Part shown: positions 13,166-25,405 of the stretch, one piece after another
Layout: each line of letters opens with the position of its first letter
How positions within the stretch are numbered: the stretch's first letter is position 1
Assembly (NCBI GenBank): GCA_000467715.1
Contig: AJFK01000364.1
Span: 1 to 45,517, forward strand
Direction: 5' to 3'
DNA length: 45,517 nt
Source: Hysterium pulicare CBS 123377
Lineage: Eukaryota; Ascomycota; Dothideomycetes; Hysteriales; Hysteriaceae
Program-made: the position numbers and the translations under genes
Notes under the pieces: model-generated
Databases searched by the model: none
Told to the model about the DNA's origin: nothing
The model's input: the letters and a program-made list of their open reading frames with translations, nothing else

Positions 13166-14968
13166 ATGGCTCTCCCTCCAAAGTGGTACCAGGTATGTGG
13201 TCCATCCACTCATCGCCACCTTATACTTTCCCGGGGAAAAAGCTAACTTTAAGTAGTTCTTGGTCAGTGTATTTGCATCACTCGGATCGCTGCTCTACGG
13301 CTATGACTTGGGTGTGGTTGCGGAGGCCATTGCCTCACAGTCTTTTACTAGCAAGTTCAAACCCTCTGACAATGAAACGTGAGTACCCCTTGATCTCTGT
13401 GCACGCCATTCACGCTGCTAACCTCTCGGCATAGTGGAGCTGTTGTGTCTGTATTTACGGGCGGCGCCTTCTTTGGTGCAGCATTCGCGGGACCGCTGGG
13501 TGATATCGTTGGACGGAAGAAGACCATTTTGACCGGTGCCGTCATCTTCTGTCTTGGAGGAGGCCTGCAAACTGGTGCTCGGAGCCTTTCCTATCTATAC
13601 GCGGGACGAGCAATCGCAGGTCTAGGGTTCGTTCATTTTGGCTATCTGAATGATTATAAGCAATAGCTAATGCGCCAATAGTGTTGGTACTCTGGTCATG
13701 ATTGTGCCCTTATATCAAGCAGAACTTGCTCACCCAAGCATTCGTGGACGCATCACAGCCCTTCAGCAGTTCATGTTGGGTGTTGGAGCTCTTGCCGCAG
13801 CTTGGATATCCTATGGTGAGTTGATAAGCCGAAGAGTTGTCCATACGGCGGAAACTAAAGACTCGCAGGCACTTATGTAGGATTTGCGAAGACTGACAGC
13901 GCCCAATGGCGTGTGAGTCTCGGAATCCAGATCATTCCAGCCGCTATTCTAGCTCTCCTCATCCTACTCTTCCCGGAGTCCCCCCGATGGCTTATCGATC
14001 ATGGGAGACCCGCAGACGGCTTACGGACTCTCGCAAAGCTGCACGCCCATGGCGACGAGAGTGATCCCTGGGTTCGAGCGGAATACGAGCAGATCCAAGA
14101 AGCCATCACCTTCGAACACGAGAATGAAGCCAAGTCGTACAGTGAACTATTCAGAGATCGATCCTCTTTCCGAAGACTGTTTCTCGCCTGCGCACTGCAA
14201 GCATCGGTCCAAATGACGGGAGTATCGGCTATCCAATATTATTCCGTCACTATTTACGGACTGATGGGCATTCAAGGAAATGATACTCTCAAATATCAAG
14301 CTATCAGTTCCGTCATCGCTCTCATCGCCCAATTCCTGTGCATTCTATTCATCGATCATACCGGACGCCGCTGGCCTCTAATCTTCGGTAATCTGGGTAA
14401 TTGCGTAACTTTCATCATCGCCACAATCCTCCTGGCCCAATTCCCACCAGGAAATTCCTCGAACCATGCCGCTGCATGGGGTTTTATCGTCATTACCTGG
14501 GTCTACAACTTCTCCTTCAGCGCTACATGCGGTCCTCTATCTTGGATCATCCCCGCTGAGATATTCGACACCAAGACTAGATCCAAAGGTGTATCGATAG
14601 CAACCATGACTAGTTTCGCGTTCAATACCATGATCGGGCAGGTCACAAAACCTGCCATGACTCAAGTCGGTTATCGGTTCTATTTCTTGTTCATCGTAAG
14701 CAGCCAAGTTCTCTCATTCACGAAACTTGAAAATGAAAGCTAACACTTTTACTCCCAGATCTGCAATTTGACAAATGCAATCTTCTTCTGGGCGGTTTTG
14801 CCAGAAACGGCTAAGCGTCCGCTAGAAGAGATGAACCACCTCTTCAAGAACGCGCCGTACTTTGTACCTGGAATGAAGAAATCGGATTACGCTACGCACG
14901 ATTTGGAAAGAAGGGTAGAGGAAGTTGAAAGGAAGCAAAGCTATGCCGAGCAAGAAGAGAAAGTCTAG
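13166..14968 (+). CDS. MFS sugar porter 2
   Basis: Six exons: 13166-13192, 13257-13378, 13435-13626, 13682-13815, 13869-14695 and 14759-14968, giving 503 aa. Introns are 53-64 bp, GT-AG. The first exon encodes nine residues (MALPPKWYQ). Signatures are LLYGYDLGVV in helix 1, GPLGDIVGRKK, GRAIAGLGVG, PESPRWLIDHG before the central loop, and LPETAKRPLEEMN after helix 12. The tail is a charged coil rich in E, K and R. It is a plasma-membrane sugar/proton symporter type. Helix 1 and the PETA variant of PETKG differ from porter 1, so the two are not recent duplicates and may carry different sugars. Head-to-head placement with GH51 suggests arabinose or arabino-oligosaccharide uptake (inference). 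Confidence 0.92.
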
Positions 14969-15715
14969 AAAGGTGCCCACCAAGTTGTCATCAAATTTGG
15001 GTTTAGGAGCTTCATAGCTTTGGGAGCGATTGGAAAGTTTGGGAAAATATTCTTGTGAGCCCTGGAAAATTGTAGTACGAATATGACACTAGTTGGAGCC
15101 GAACAACGGACTTCTCCTGCTACATGCCTCGATCTCGTTAAGTTTTGCCATCAACCTCTGTCTTCTCTACGATCTAAACTACCGAGTCCAATGTCCTAAA
15201 ATGTTCCATCTTCCTCCCGAACCCTTAACAAGCGCTGATTCCTCAACTGCAAAATCTTAGTCCCATTTGGACTTCTAGTTAATCCCTCACCACATAAGCA
15301 AAGAGACCGCGTTCAACATATAGCCCATCCCAAGGCCTTGCCTTTGCTTCTTGTCTGAGTCAGTTGAGCAATCGAGAACTCCAAAATCATTATGAGGATA
15401 CCTCTATCCTCCCAGACGGATTATCCATGAGCGCCTAGGGGCTCGAACGGCCTGTCAGGCTGTTTATGCATTCTTAGTAGGACGGTAGCATCTGAAAAGT
15501 TAGATCATGGAGTGTCTCCGATAGTTGCTTTGATGGGAGTACGTCTCGGGCAATGGCGACGAGCGAAGATACGGAGGTTTCATAAGAAGAACAAACTCCA
15601 GACGCTACGAGCTATGCTTGAGGCGATGCATGGTGTGTCGGTGCTGGTCCGTCCGACATATGTCTGACATTGCATCAGGAATTCACGCCTTTCTGGAGAA
15701 CCACCGTACGAAGAA
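14969..15715. other. Intergenic, 0.75 kb
   Basis: 3' flanks of porter 2 (+) and the unknown membrane protein (-). A short plus-strand open frame at 15533-15667 (44 aa, rich in R and K) is the only coding-like stretch and has no recognisable motif. It may be a gene remnant or chance. Confidence 0.4.
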
Positions 15716-16577
15716 CTAATGCCTTGGCCCACCACTCCAGATGAACGCAAGAATATTGATGACCTCGTACGGAATGCCTACCCCTAGGTATTCAATTACC
15801 AACTTCGAAGTATAACAGATGTTCTGGCCCTGAAACGGTAATTGCAAGACCGCCGAAACAGCCTTGGGCATCGCTGTTGGCCAGACCATGGCAAGAACAA
15901 CGACAACGCCGAGAAAACAACAGAGCATTCCAATGGCCTTGGTGATCGCAGCGGAAACTATTTTGAATACGCGCAGAAACGTAGGTTGTGCTTGCTGTGC
16001 AGGAAAAAAGGCAAAAGTTCAGCCATCGCAGACTATAACACGGAGGATCCAGAGCAGTATACCTTACCTGAAGTCTATTCCCTATCTCAATCCCTTCATT
16101 AATTATCCGATAAGCGTCCAAATACGCCAGATTCAACTCTGCTTCCTGCTTCTTCAAGCGCGCCCAAGCAGCCAATACCTTCACTTCGTCCTCGGACGCT
16201 CCGCCCTGCTTGAACTTCGTCAGAGCGTCCTGAACAGGGCTGAGATGTTCGATGTCGAAGGAGTGGTTGTGCAAATTATATTCGAAAGTCGAAAGATAGC
16301 TTCTCATGCGCTCCAACGTCTCATTCCATTGTTCCGCTGACACGGCTGGGTTGCTGCAATTCTTGAGACTTTCCTGGGCGAGTTCGTGAGTAACAGTGAC
16401 GAGTTCTTTAAAGTGGGATTCGATGTCTTTTAACGTAGAAGTGTATTGAAGTAAATCCAGGTTGTCGTTCTCTCTTGTTGATTCATTTGGCAGTGTAGAT
16501 CGCGGTGGATTGGTGTATGTTTGTGAGCTCGTTCGCTCTTGGGGAAGAGATTCCTGAGCATGAGGGCCGTGGTCCAT
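15716..16577 (-). CDS. Unknown protein with helical region and C-terminal membrane segment
   Basis: Two exons, 16577-16068 and 15994-15716, with a 73-bp intron; 262 aa. I do not recognise the family. The N-terminal ~35 residues are polar and probably disordered. Residues ~38-165 are strongly helical and charged, with heptad-like spacing suggesting a coiled coil or helical bundle. Residues ~191-210 form a strong membrane helix (IGMLCCFLGVVVVLAMVW), and a weaker hydrophobic stretch lies at ~236-256. No signal peptide is present, so a tail-anchored or single-pass topology with a cytosolic helical domain is likely. It lies beside the laccase on the same strand but 1 kb away, so no operon-like link is implied. 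The open frame across a good intron supports a real gene. Confidence 0.75.
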
Positions 16578-17565
16578 ATTGTGGAGAACGTTTCTTGTGA
16601 CTTGTCCCTGAAAATAATGAGGTCACAAAGTGAATTATTCGTCGAAATTTGGAGACTATCCGCTTTTGATTATTGAGAGTCAACCTTGTGAATGGAGAAA
16701 ACGCGAAAGGCGGTGAAAGATAGAGCACTATTATCACGCGTAAAGGGACCATGTGTAGCAAACCAGAACATGGCAAGGTATATATGAACAGCGTAACCCA
16801 TTATTTGGTGACCTCATGTTTTCATCTGCAATTCACTCTTGCAGGCCCTTCGCTTCAAGAATAGAGCACCCGAACGCATCTATATGGCTCCCGAATAGCC
16901 AAGTATATAAACCGAGCAAGGACATCTTTTGGCAAAGGTGAAAATAAGGTGAAGTTATACGTTGTGCTTCAGTCACCAATATTCACCCCATCACGCTACT
17001 AATATCCCGCCTTCACACTCAAGTTTGCTTGCGCAAGAAACGCAAGCTTCAGAAGTCGCATCATGAGAAATGCCTCATGTCCCATTCTATTAACCCAGTC
17101 ATTACCACGACACTGACGGCATCGTACCTCAAGGTCCAGAGTATCAATTCCGCGAATAAAGTATCTCGATGCCAGTGCAGTAAGTTGATGGTCATATTTC
17201 ATGTGTTACCTGTCGAGGTAACATGCGACAAGTTGATTAAGGGTACTAGAAGGTGAGCGTATTCGTGGTTTGGAGGAGATGGGAATCAAGAACTGGAAGT
17301 GACGGGGTTGACGTGGATGGAAGGCTGATGGATTGGCGAGAACTATCGGCACGTGACTGTGGCTTAGGAGCGCTCAAGCAGACAACCCCAGAATGCAAAT
17401 GAAGTTTGGGTATTCATATTATTATGTTCGCAATTTCGTGATGATCCATTTTCTCCTCTACGCAGTCACAAAGATCACCAGTCTCAGACCTCCCCTGCAA
17501 AACATGTATGCTACTCATTTCCGCTCGAAATGCTGAGATGTATTGAGCGTCCTTCATCATGTCCC
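16578..17565. other. Intergenic, about 1 kb
   Basis: Promoter of the unknown membrane protein on the left and 3' flank of the laccase on the right. A 342-bp minus-strand open frame at 17414-17755 overlaps the laccase last exon in another frame and is a shadow. Nothing else stands out. Confidence 0.45.
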
Positions 17566-19915
17566 TCAGATACCAGAATCTTCCTGTGTAGCTCCTGAGT
17601 TCTTGTTGAAGACGGTATAGTAAGCTGCCCAGTTCGTGCAAGTCTCGGCGTACTTGCTCAGGATGCCGGACTTGCGGAATAGCGGAGCAATATGATCTGG
17701 CTTTTCGATGAATTGGAGAGCGAGTCCGCCGCTTGCATGCCATGCGATCTGCCATTACACCTTATTAGCACAATGACGGTGCGAGTGAGGAGGTTGAGGG
17801 AAGGATAAGACTATATATGTACTGGGCGGAAAAGAAGGGAAGACTTACGTGGCAATGCATGAGCCAAGCTCCCGGGTTATCAATCTTGAAAGCAATGATG
17901 AGATAGCCATCCACAGGAAGTAGCGCCACATCTCTTCGTGGCGGGTTGTTCAAGTTCAGGGTTACCGTATCAGCATTATATTCCGTATTGCCGGAAGCCA
18001 GGACGACGAAGTCATGACCATGGACGTGGATAGGATGCGCAACAGGTGCTTGCGTCTTGTAGATCTTGCGCGTGGAGTTATCAAGAGATTCTGTGAACTT
18101 GCCCTCAATGAGGAAGTACACCCAGCTTCCCTCGGGGTAATCGAGCCAGATCGGTTGGTAATCCGTGGGAAACGGGGAGTCGGTCCACTTTTTCTGCGAC
18201 GCGATGTTGATCAAACTGAGGGATGGCTGCGTCCAATCGAGGTAGAGAGATGAGTCTTTGAGAACCCATTTGTGCAAGACGGAGGAGTTGACCGTATCAT
18301 CTGGATAGCCGACGAGATGGACTTTGAGTGATTCCTTATCCTTATTGAAATCCTTATTAACCGGGTCGGGAATGGTCCGGGGGACAACAGGTACAAGGTT
18401 CCTACCAAGCTCGTCAAGGCATCCGTAGCAAACGTGCTTTTGATTCACGGGTGGAGTCCAGGGAATGTACTTTGAGGTAGGATCATAGCGAATGATGGCA
18501 AGATTTGAGCGGGCACCACCAATGGCACAGTCTCTCGCGTGGATCCAGAAGTCATTTTGTTGCCCAGGTTTACTGGCATTAGCTTGGATAATAATGTCGT
18601 AGCGCTGTCCAATGGCAATGTTGAGCATGTCGGCGGGGTAGGGGTTGATTGGTACGAAATCCGTGCCAACGACCCAGAAACTGTGGTTATCGATCCAAAA
18701 CGTAGTGTGCGTGGACGTTCCGGTATTCACAAGACTCATTCTATAGAACTTGCCCGCCTCGAAATTGAAGGTGGTTAGTTTGGGGCTGCCAGTGCAGTTA
18801 CTGTCGGAGGTTTGGCAGCAGTAGTATGTACCGTTGCCATTTATCAACATCGAGTCAGGCGATGGAGGGCGACCTAAACGTGGCCAGCATTAGCGACCTC
18901 ACGACATCAGGCGAGATTAGAGGATATTGGCTCACCAAGATACTCAAGCATCACTTGGGAGAACGCTGTTTTGTGGAAATGGTCAGTTATCAGAACAGGG
19001 CCTAGGTCAACGTCGTAATTCATGCTTGTTGGCCCATTAATCTTCAGAGCACCGACCAGCCCGTCGGCATCTGTGATAGTCAGCTTTTGTACACGACCGT
19101 TTGAGCATTGTTAAGCATACTAACACTGTAGACTGAAGTGACCTGATATACGTCAGTATTATCGAAGAAGGGGTCAATAGAGCCAGAACGTACTATGATA
19201 CCAAGAAACCCCATATTGTGTAGCATTCCACACATAGGTAAATGACTCGCCGGGCTTTGCAAATCAGGATTTGTTTATTTTATGAGGAAGGACGAGACCT
19301 ACCGGTATCGGACACTCAGTGACTCCAGACACACCATCAAACCAATTAGAATTGAGTTGTCTAATACCATGCCAGTGGATGGAGGTGCCATTGTGATTCT
19401 CCAAATTGTTTTTGACTTTGATTCCTGGCATTATTGTCAGTTCATTTTCCGAGAATAGAAGACTGGATGAGAGACGGCGCACTAAAAGTATCCCCCCAGT
19501 TTCCTTCCAAGGTCGGACCTGGATACGTCTTGTTGAACAGCATACGATTGACTTTGTATCCATCCGGCGCGATTACTTCATTTGTGAGCTCGAGGTAGAA
19601 CTGTTCGCACACCAGTGAATTAGATATGCATCCAAGATGGGGTTTGGATGCTACGGCAGAACTCACGTCTCTGACAATGCCTTTGGGGGTATATTTTTCA
19701 TAGTCGGTGGTGATATTGAATCCGTCCGACCAGCAACGTCTATTGTTGGGGGTGTTGCAAGTACCATCTCCGATAGCAATGAGGGGCTCATGTGCGTTAG
19801 AAGACGGCGAGTTACCAACTGAAGGTGTAAGAGTAGATAGCGGGGTCTGATCTGAAACATCGGATTCAAGGAACCGCCATAAGATGAGTTCGAGAAATCT
19901 TCTCCAGAACTGCAT
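17566..19915 (-). CDS. Laccase / multicopper oxidase
   Basis: Eight exons: 19915-19667, 19600-19483, 19424-19303, 19254-19194, 19142-19125 (18-bp micro-exon), 19070-18936, 18873-17849 and 17748-17566, giving 636 aa. All four copper signatures are present: L1 [10 protein letters not shown]2 WYHSHFSLQYADG (assembled across the micro-exon), L3 [10 protein letters not shown] and L4 [16 protein letters not shown]. Leu at the axial type-1 copper position fits ascomycete laccases. The enzyme oxidises phenols with reduction of O2 to water. The N terminus ([16 protein letters not shown]) is hydrophobic but not a textbook signal peptide, so the start may be incomplete; a hydrophobic open frame lies just upstream. 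The C terminus ends GATQEDSGI, lacking the usual DSGL plug by one residue. It could also be a pigment-type multicopper oxidase. Confidence 0.92.
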
Positions 19916-21068
19916 GATGAAAACCACTATGAGTGGTATAATTGATATTCAAAAGCGGAGGAATGTGCTTAAAAGAGCGCTGGCGATGGGCATCAGAAAC
20001 GTAACGGGGCATATAAGACATAGGAAGCAGAATGCCCGTAGGAGTGGGGTTTCCGGGAGCCATGTGAGACTCAGCAGAGCTGAAAATTCCGTGGTGATAA
20101 GAACCCGCATTGCATTGTGCGTGGCGTGCTTGCAGGAGGTGGTGATAGCTAGAGCACAGCCGGTGCAACTAAAGGTACTCATTTGGGAACTGAGTTCGGG
20201 AGGTTGTTTGTCGATATGCATTGATGAAAGTCGGCAGCAGACGCATGGCGTTTTAAGCGTAGCTGAAACATGAACTGTAGTGCGGGGCTCGGCCCGAATT
20301 CTTCGGATCGGCACGCGGAGGATGGCCCAGACGACCACCCTTTTAGAAGAATTTGGCGAGCCTCTTTACTCAAACCGCTGCATGGCTCTATTTGAGGTTA
20401 ACTACAGCCCATCTTGTGACTTCAGCCAAGCTGAACCCTCTCCCTTTTAGGGTAATCTTGATCCTTTGAGCTTAAGCTGAGGCTTGCGGCTGCAGATTGA
20501 GCTGCATGCTGACCGCCATGGACTTGCTTTGCGGACGCTTAGGTTGTCAAAAACAACTTGACGTATAACGGCTTAGCGATGTTGATGAGTAGTGGTACCG
20601 GTCGCCCGCAAATGTTACAGAACCTTGATTTCGCTGGCGACTAATCCGCTGTCTACATGTTTGTAGTCGTAAGTAGCCCCTAAACAGCTTAGTTGATAAC
20701 ATAAAGCATTTTACTAACTCCTTTCTCTCCGAACAAAGACTTGTAATATACCTTATGTTCTGAAACTCAACCTTTATCAATCTTCGTTCCAATCTTTCGT
20801 GACTGGTGAGACGGACTGACGGAGCTACCGAGACCGGCATTGGCGACTGGAGCATATTTGGCGGACCTGCGTAACTGAAAATTAGCCAGCCCTTGTGCTT
20901 CCCAATATAAGCCACATGCATGGTTCGAGAATCCAGACTTTACACAACATATCCACCCCTCACTCAGCTATCAATATGGTTTTAAATACCGAAATGTCTC
21001 GGTCAAACATTTGGCAGTGCAGACTCGAATATTTGGCTTGCTCAATGCTGAGGCACAGGTAGCCCTCC
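19916..21068. promoter_or_regulatory. Divergent laccase / GH31 promoter
   Basis: 1.15 kb between divergent starts. On the laccase side a minus-strand open frame (about 20108-19949) encodes a hydrophobic ~53-residue peptide that stops 34 bp before the laccase ATG; it may be an upstream ORF or an unspliced 5' exon. A TATAAG-like element lies near 20904, roughly 165 bp before the GH31 ATG. No gene otherwise. Confidence 0.4.
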
Positions 21069-24000
21069 ATGGATCCCCCTGTTATTGCGCCAAATGACCC
21101 ATTGAATTTTGTTCCGGCCGACCTTTTCTTCAAGTATGTACCAAGATTTCAGCAACCAAAGAAAGTAATCTCTGTCATTTCATCAGACTCAGAGGACAAA
21201 ACCGATCCCCTCCGATATGCGGCATACGTAACCCTGCAAGGGACTGGAGGAGACAAAGATACTCACTGCTTGGTGCAATTCGTGACACCTCAGATCTGGA
21301 GAATAAGATACAATCCAAAGTTCGCGGGTCTCCCCCAGTATCTGGATGCAAATTCGTGAGTAAATTCAATTCAGTCATGCTAGCTACCAGATGTGCTGAT
21401 ATCTCTTTTAGTCGCACCATCGTGGAGAACAGTTTTGCCGACCTTGTCGATCACCTTCAGGATGAATCTCGCGACTCTAATGCGTGGAATTCGTATCCGA
21501 GCAGCAACAGCAAGACATGGTTTTGGAAGACCAGTTTCGAGCAGAAGGCACCTGATCACTGGATTCTGAGTGTGCGTTATCCTCTGCATAGTCCTCTTTT
21601 GGGATATGAGTTTAATCGAAGATGTAGTCAGTCGATTTTGAAAACAAAAGCGCTCCGGGCACAGTCAATACTCGTTTGCACTTCTTCGATGCGCCATTCC
21701 GGATCGTAGTACGTATTTCGAATTCTTGTTGGGAAACGAATTTTGTTCTTACGTATATTCAGGCAACGAGGGCTTTACAGCCAACGACAACGGATTCCAA
21801 TATACTTAGTGCATTGGATATGGCTAAGTCTGTCGAACAGATTATCTGGCAGACATCTCCGCAAACATTTTCTTACCAGAACAATGCCAACATCGGCGTT
21901 ATCAATGAGGTCGCCATGTCTGTCAAGAAGCCAGGACCAGCACATTATCTCGGATTTGGCGAGCAGGGAGGCCGAACAGTTCTCAAAAAGCCTACTTTCA
22001 TGAACTATTTCTGTGCGTTCTCCAACTCGAAATTAAACCACGTGACTAATTTATTATTCAACCAGGCTTTGATAACTACAATTACTCAAAGGTCTATGGA
22101 GTGGGGGCCTTGGATCCCAAGGAACCGCTGTAAGTCATCGATCCTAGCATTTACTGCGAGTACGCTCTCAATTATTAACCCGACTAGATATCATTCTACT
22201 CCATTCTATCTTGAAATGAATGGAAACCCCGGGTATTCCAACGTCACGGGGTTGATGGTTGACAATTACTCACAAGTGGCTCTGGATCTTGGCAAGACTC
22301 AATCCGGCACGATCTCTGTGGGTACACGGTTCGGAACATTTGACGCATATGTAATGACCGCTCACGATGTTCCACGAATGATATGGTATGACCCCATTAC
22401 AAGACAACGAGCCATAATACTAACAAATGTCTAGGCAATATACGTCTCTCGTAGGAAGGCCTAAGCTCAAGCCACGATTCATACTCGGCCATCATCAAGC
22501 ATGTGAGTTTAACGACGTTTATTCGGAGAGTCCCCAATAACAACCTCATAAAGGCTATGGCTATAGTAGAAACGAGCATGTCACGGCCGTGGTTAATGGA
22601 TATCGAACTTCTCAAATACCACTCGACGGAATGCATCTTGACGTTGACTTCCAGGTATATCGTTCATGCTACTAGTGAGGAACTGAAGCTTATCTCTATT
22701 TCTTATAGGACCGCTACCGCACTTTTACAGTAAACGGAATCAACTTCTCAAATGTCAGCGGCCTGCTAAAAGGACTCAAATCTCAAGGTGTCAAATGCTG
22801 CACCAACATCACGCCAATTATGACTTTGAGGGAGTCAGATACTGATCCATACCAAGCTCTACGAAATTTCTGGGACCAGAAAGATCCGTTAAATCCCGCC
22901 ACTAAGTCAGTGATACCCCTGTTGCATATGTATAAATCACGCATTAATAGCATTTCAGTCTCCTTGTGACTGATCAACGATATATGGACGGGCTACCCGG
23001 CAATACCCCGAACTGCACCAGGTATGACGGCGGACCCTTTGTCCAACCGAAGAATTTGGATCCGAATGATCTCGAAAAGAGGGGGTATTATGCCGACTAC
23101 CTTGACGACAACGACCAACCTGTGGACGTATACAGAGACAATTACGTCTTTATTGAACACGATCCGACCAAACAGCAAGGAAACTATAATAGTGGCTTTC
23201 CTTTTCACGGGGGAGTTGGTTACGGATCAAATTTGGGCACTGTAAGTCGACATCTCCCTCTGAATCTATAGATTTGATGTTTGCCGCCATTCGTACCAAC
23301 TTAATTTCCCCAAAACTTAATGACCATTCACTTACCGTACAATAGCCTGGTTACTATCCTGATCTCAACCGAGCCGTAGCACGGGACAAGTGGGGCGAGC
23401 AATACCAATACCTATTTGACCAAGGACTCGAGTTCGTTTGGCAGGACATGACCACTCCCGCCGTAGCAAACTGTTATGGCGATATGCTTGGGTAAGTTCA
23501 AATAACCAAGCCACTGTTCAGGCTCCCCAGAAACCGCTGCCGTCACAGAGACTTCCCAACAACTGACTCAAATACTAGCTTCCCTTCTCGCCTACTCATT
23601 TCAGATGACGAGTATGACCAAGATCCTACCAAGAAGCCCAAACCTAAAACAGCAATAGAGCTATGGTCACTCTACTCCTACAACCTACACAAAGCGACGT
23701 ACCATGGACTCAACCGGCTGAAAGGCCGAGAGAACAAACGCAATTTCATCATTGGTCGAGGCAGTCAAACCGGCATGCATAGATTTGCAGGCCTCTGGAC
23801 CGGTGATAACGGAAGCTCGTGGAATTTTTGGAGAATTTCAGTGGCGCAGGTCCTTGCATTAGGCTACAGCGGTTTAACCATCGCAGGCGTAGACATGGGG
23901 GGCTTCACGAAAGATCCCACCACATCATTTGGCGCTCCCAGATGGTGCGATCCGGAGCTTTTGATTCGATGGTATAGCGGCGCTTTTCTATTGCCGTGGT

Positions 24001-25405
24001 ACCGCAATCATTACCTGAAGCATTTTCACGAGAAGGAATTTCAGGTGAGAGATGTCCTCCCCAGACTACAAAAAATACGACAGCCGTTTAACCCCACCAT
24101 GTAGGAACCCTGGAGATACACCATTGCTCCAAGTCTATATCCGCAGATACCGTCGAGCCTCTACCCTCGCTACGCCTCCGTTGAGCCGATTTGTCGATAC
24201 TATGTGCAGCTTCGCTACACTCTAATGCAAGTCCTCTACGATGCCATGTTCGCCAACTTGATTCATGGTCTTCCCATTGCCCGTGCTATGGCAAGTTCTT
24301 CCTCTCCGCAAGAGGCCTTTTGCGCTAACCATCTCCATCCTAGCTAATCACCGATCCCGACGACGGGTCTCTCTTCAATGAAGGTGCTGAATTCCTCGAC
24401 AATCAGTACCTGCTCGGCCACCAAATCCTCGTTTGTCCCATTTTAGAGCCCGAGGCTACCCAAGGCCCCAGACGCAACGTCTACGTGCCCCAGTCGGATG
24501 CTTGGTATCCGTCGAATCTGCGCATCAATGTGGATGGGTATGGACCGGACCCGCTTCTTCATGCTGCTGCATTGTTGCCGGTTGTGCCAGGCGGTACCAC
24601 CTTCTCATTTGACTGCCATATCCCAGATGTGGAGAAGGAGAGAGGTCAATTGCCATATGTGACTCCTGTGTATATCCGTGCTGGTAGGTTTTTAAATTTC
24701 GTTAATGATGCTGAAACCCGCTTAAGAAATTATATGCTAACACGCACCAGGCTCTATCATTCCGCAAATCGATGTACGACAATACGTTGGTGAGAACGAT
24801 CCGAATCCACCATGCATCCATATCTACCCTGGGGATAAAGACACAGTAAGCCACTCCTCCAAGGACCAAAATCTTCCTTTCTCCGAGTTCGATATAGCTA
24901 ACAACCCATGACACAGTATTACTCAATGTACCTCGACGACGGCGTCAGCCGCGACAGTCCACCAGCAGATCTCCCCCAATACAAATACTCCCACAAGCTC
25001 GACAAATACGACGGAAGCAAAGACCCGAACGCCGTAAACGAGGCTAAGAGCAAATACAGAGAAGTCAAGATCTGGCAGCGCTTCTCCACTTCTTCAACCA
25101 CTCCTCCCACCCGCCAAATCCAACTCTCCCACCCCTGGGATAATTACGACGCTTCACCAAACGTCGGCACTGCCTACCACCTCGCGATCTGGGGCGCCGA
25201 GTCCGCTCCTTCCGATTCCAGTAATGTGACTTATTCCTTCGTCGATCAGGATGGGAAAATGGTGTCCGATGCTGGGCTTATGGCGAGTTATGATACCGTT
25301 AGGAAAGTATTGAGTGTGAGTGTGCCGGTTGGGTTGGTACCGACGTTGGTGGATGGAAAGGGAGGATATTTGGAAGTTAGGGTCGAAGGGTTGAGTGGGG
25401 TTTGA
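21069..25405 (+). CDS. GH31 alpha-1,4-glucan lyase, probable
   Basis: Sixteen exons, 1136 aa: 21069-21355, 21412-21571, 21628-21708, 21763-22012, 22066-22129, 22188-22385, 22435-22502, 22554-22654, 22709-22905, 22959-23241, 23346-23491, 23579-24044, 24105-24290, 24344-24683, 24751-24845 and 24917-25405. Intron 13 is GC-AG. The nucleophile motif reads FVWQDMTTPA (Asp597), unlike the W-DMNEP of GH31 hydrolases; the acid/base Asp688 lies in LWTGDN. Further stretches (HKATYHGLNRL, RNKRNFIIGRG, YLDDGVSRDSPPADLPQYK) match, from memory, the Morchella and Peziza alpha-1,4-glucan lyases, about 1070 aa long. Those enzymes (EC 4.2.2.13) split alpha-1,4-glucan from the non-reducing end to 1,5-anhydro-D-fructose. 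No signal peptide, so probably cytosolic, acting on glycogen or maltodextrin. Alternative: a divergent alpha-glucosidase. Confidence 0.9.
24291..24343 (+). other. GC-AG intron in the GH31 gene
   Basis: The junction ...GCTATG|GCAAGT...ATCCTAG|CTAATC restores the frame (AM-LITDPDD) and needs a GC donor. The donor otherwise matches consensus (GCAAGT) and a CTAAC branch site lies upstream of the acceptor. The other 15 introns in this gene use GT. Confidence 0.85.

Noticed and set aside
15533-15667. 44-codon basic open frame
   Set aside because: No homology recognised and no neighbouring exon found; treated as a possible remnant only.
17414-17755. 113-codon minus-strand frame
   Set aside because: It is an out-of-frame shadow of the laccase last exon, whose correct frame carries the [11 protein letters not shown] continuation.
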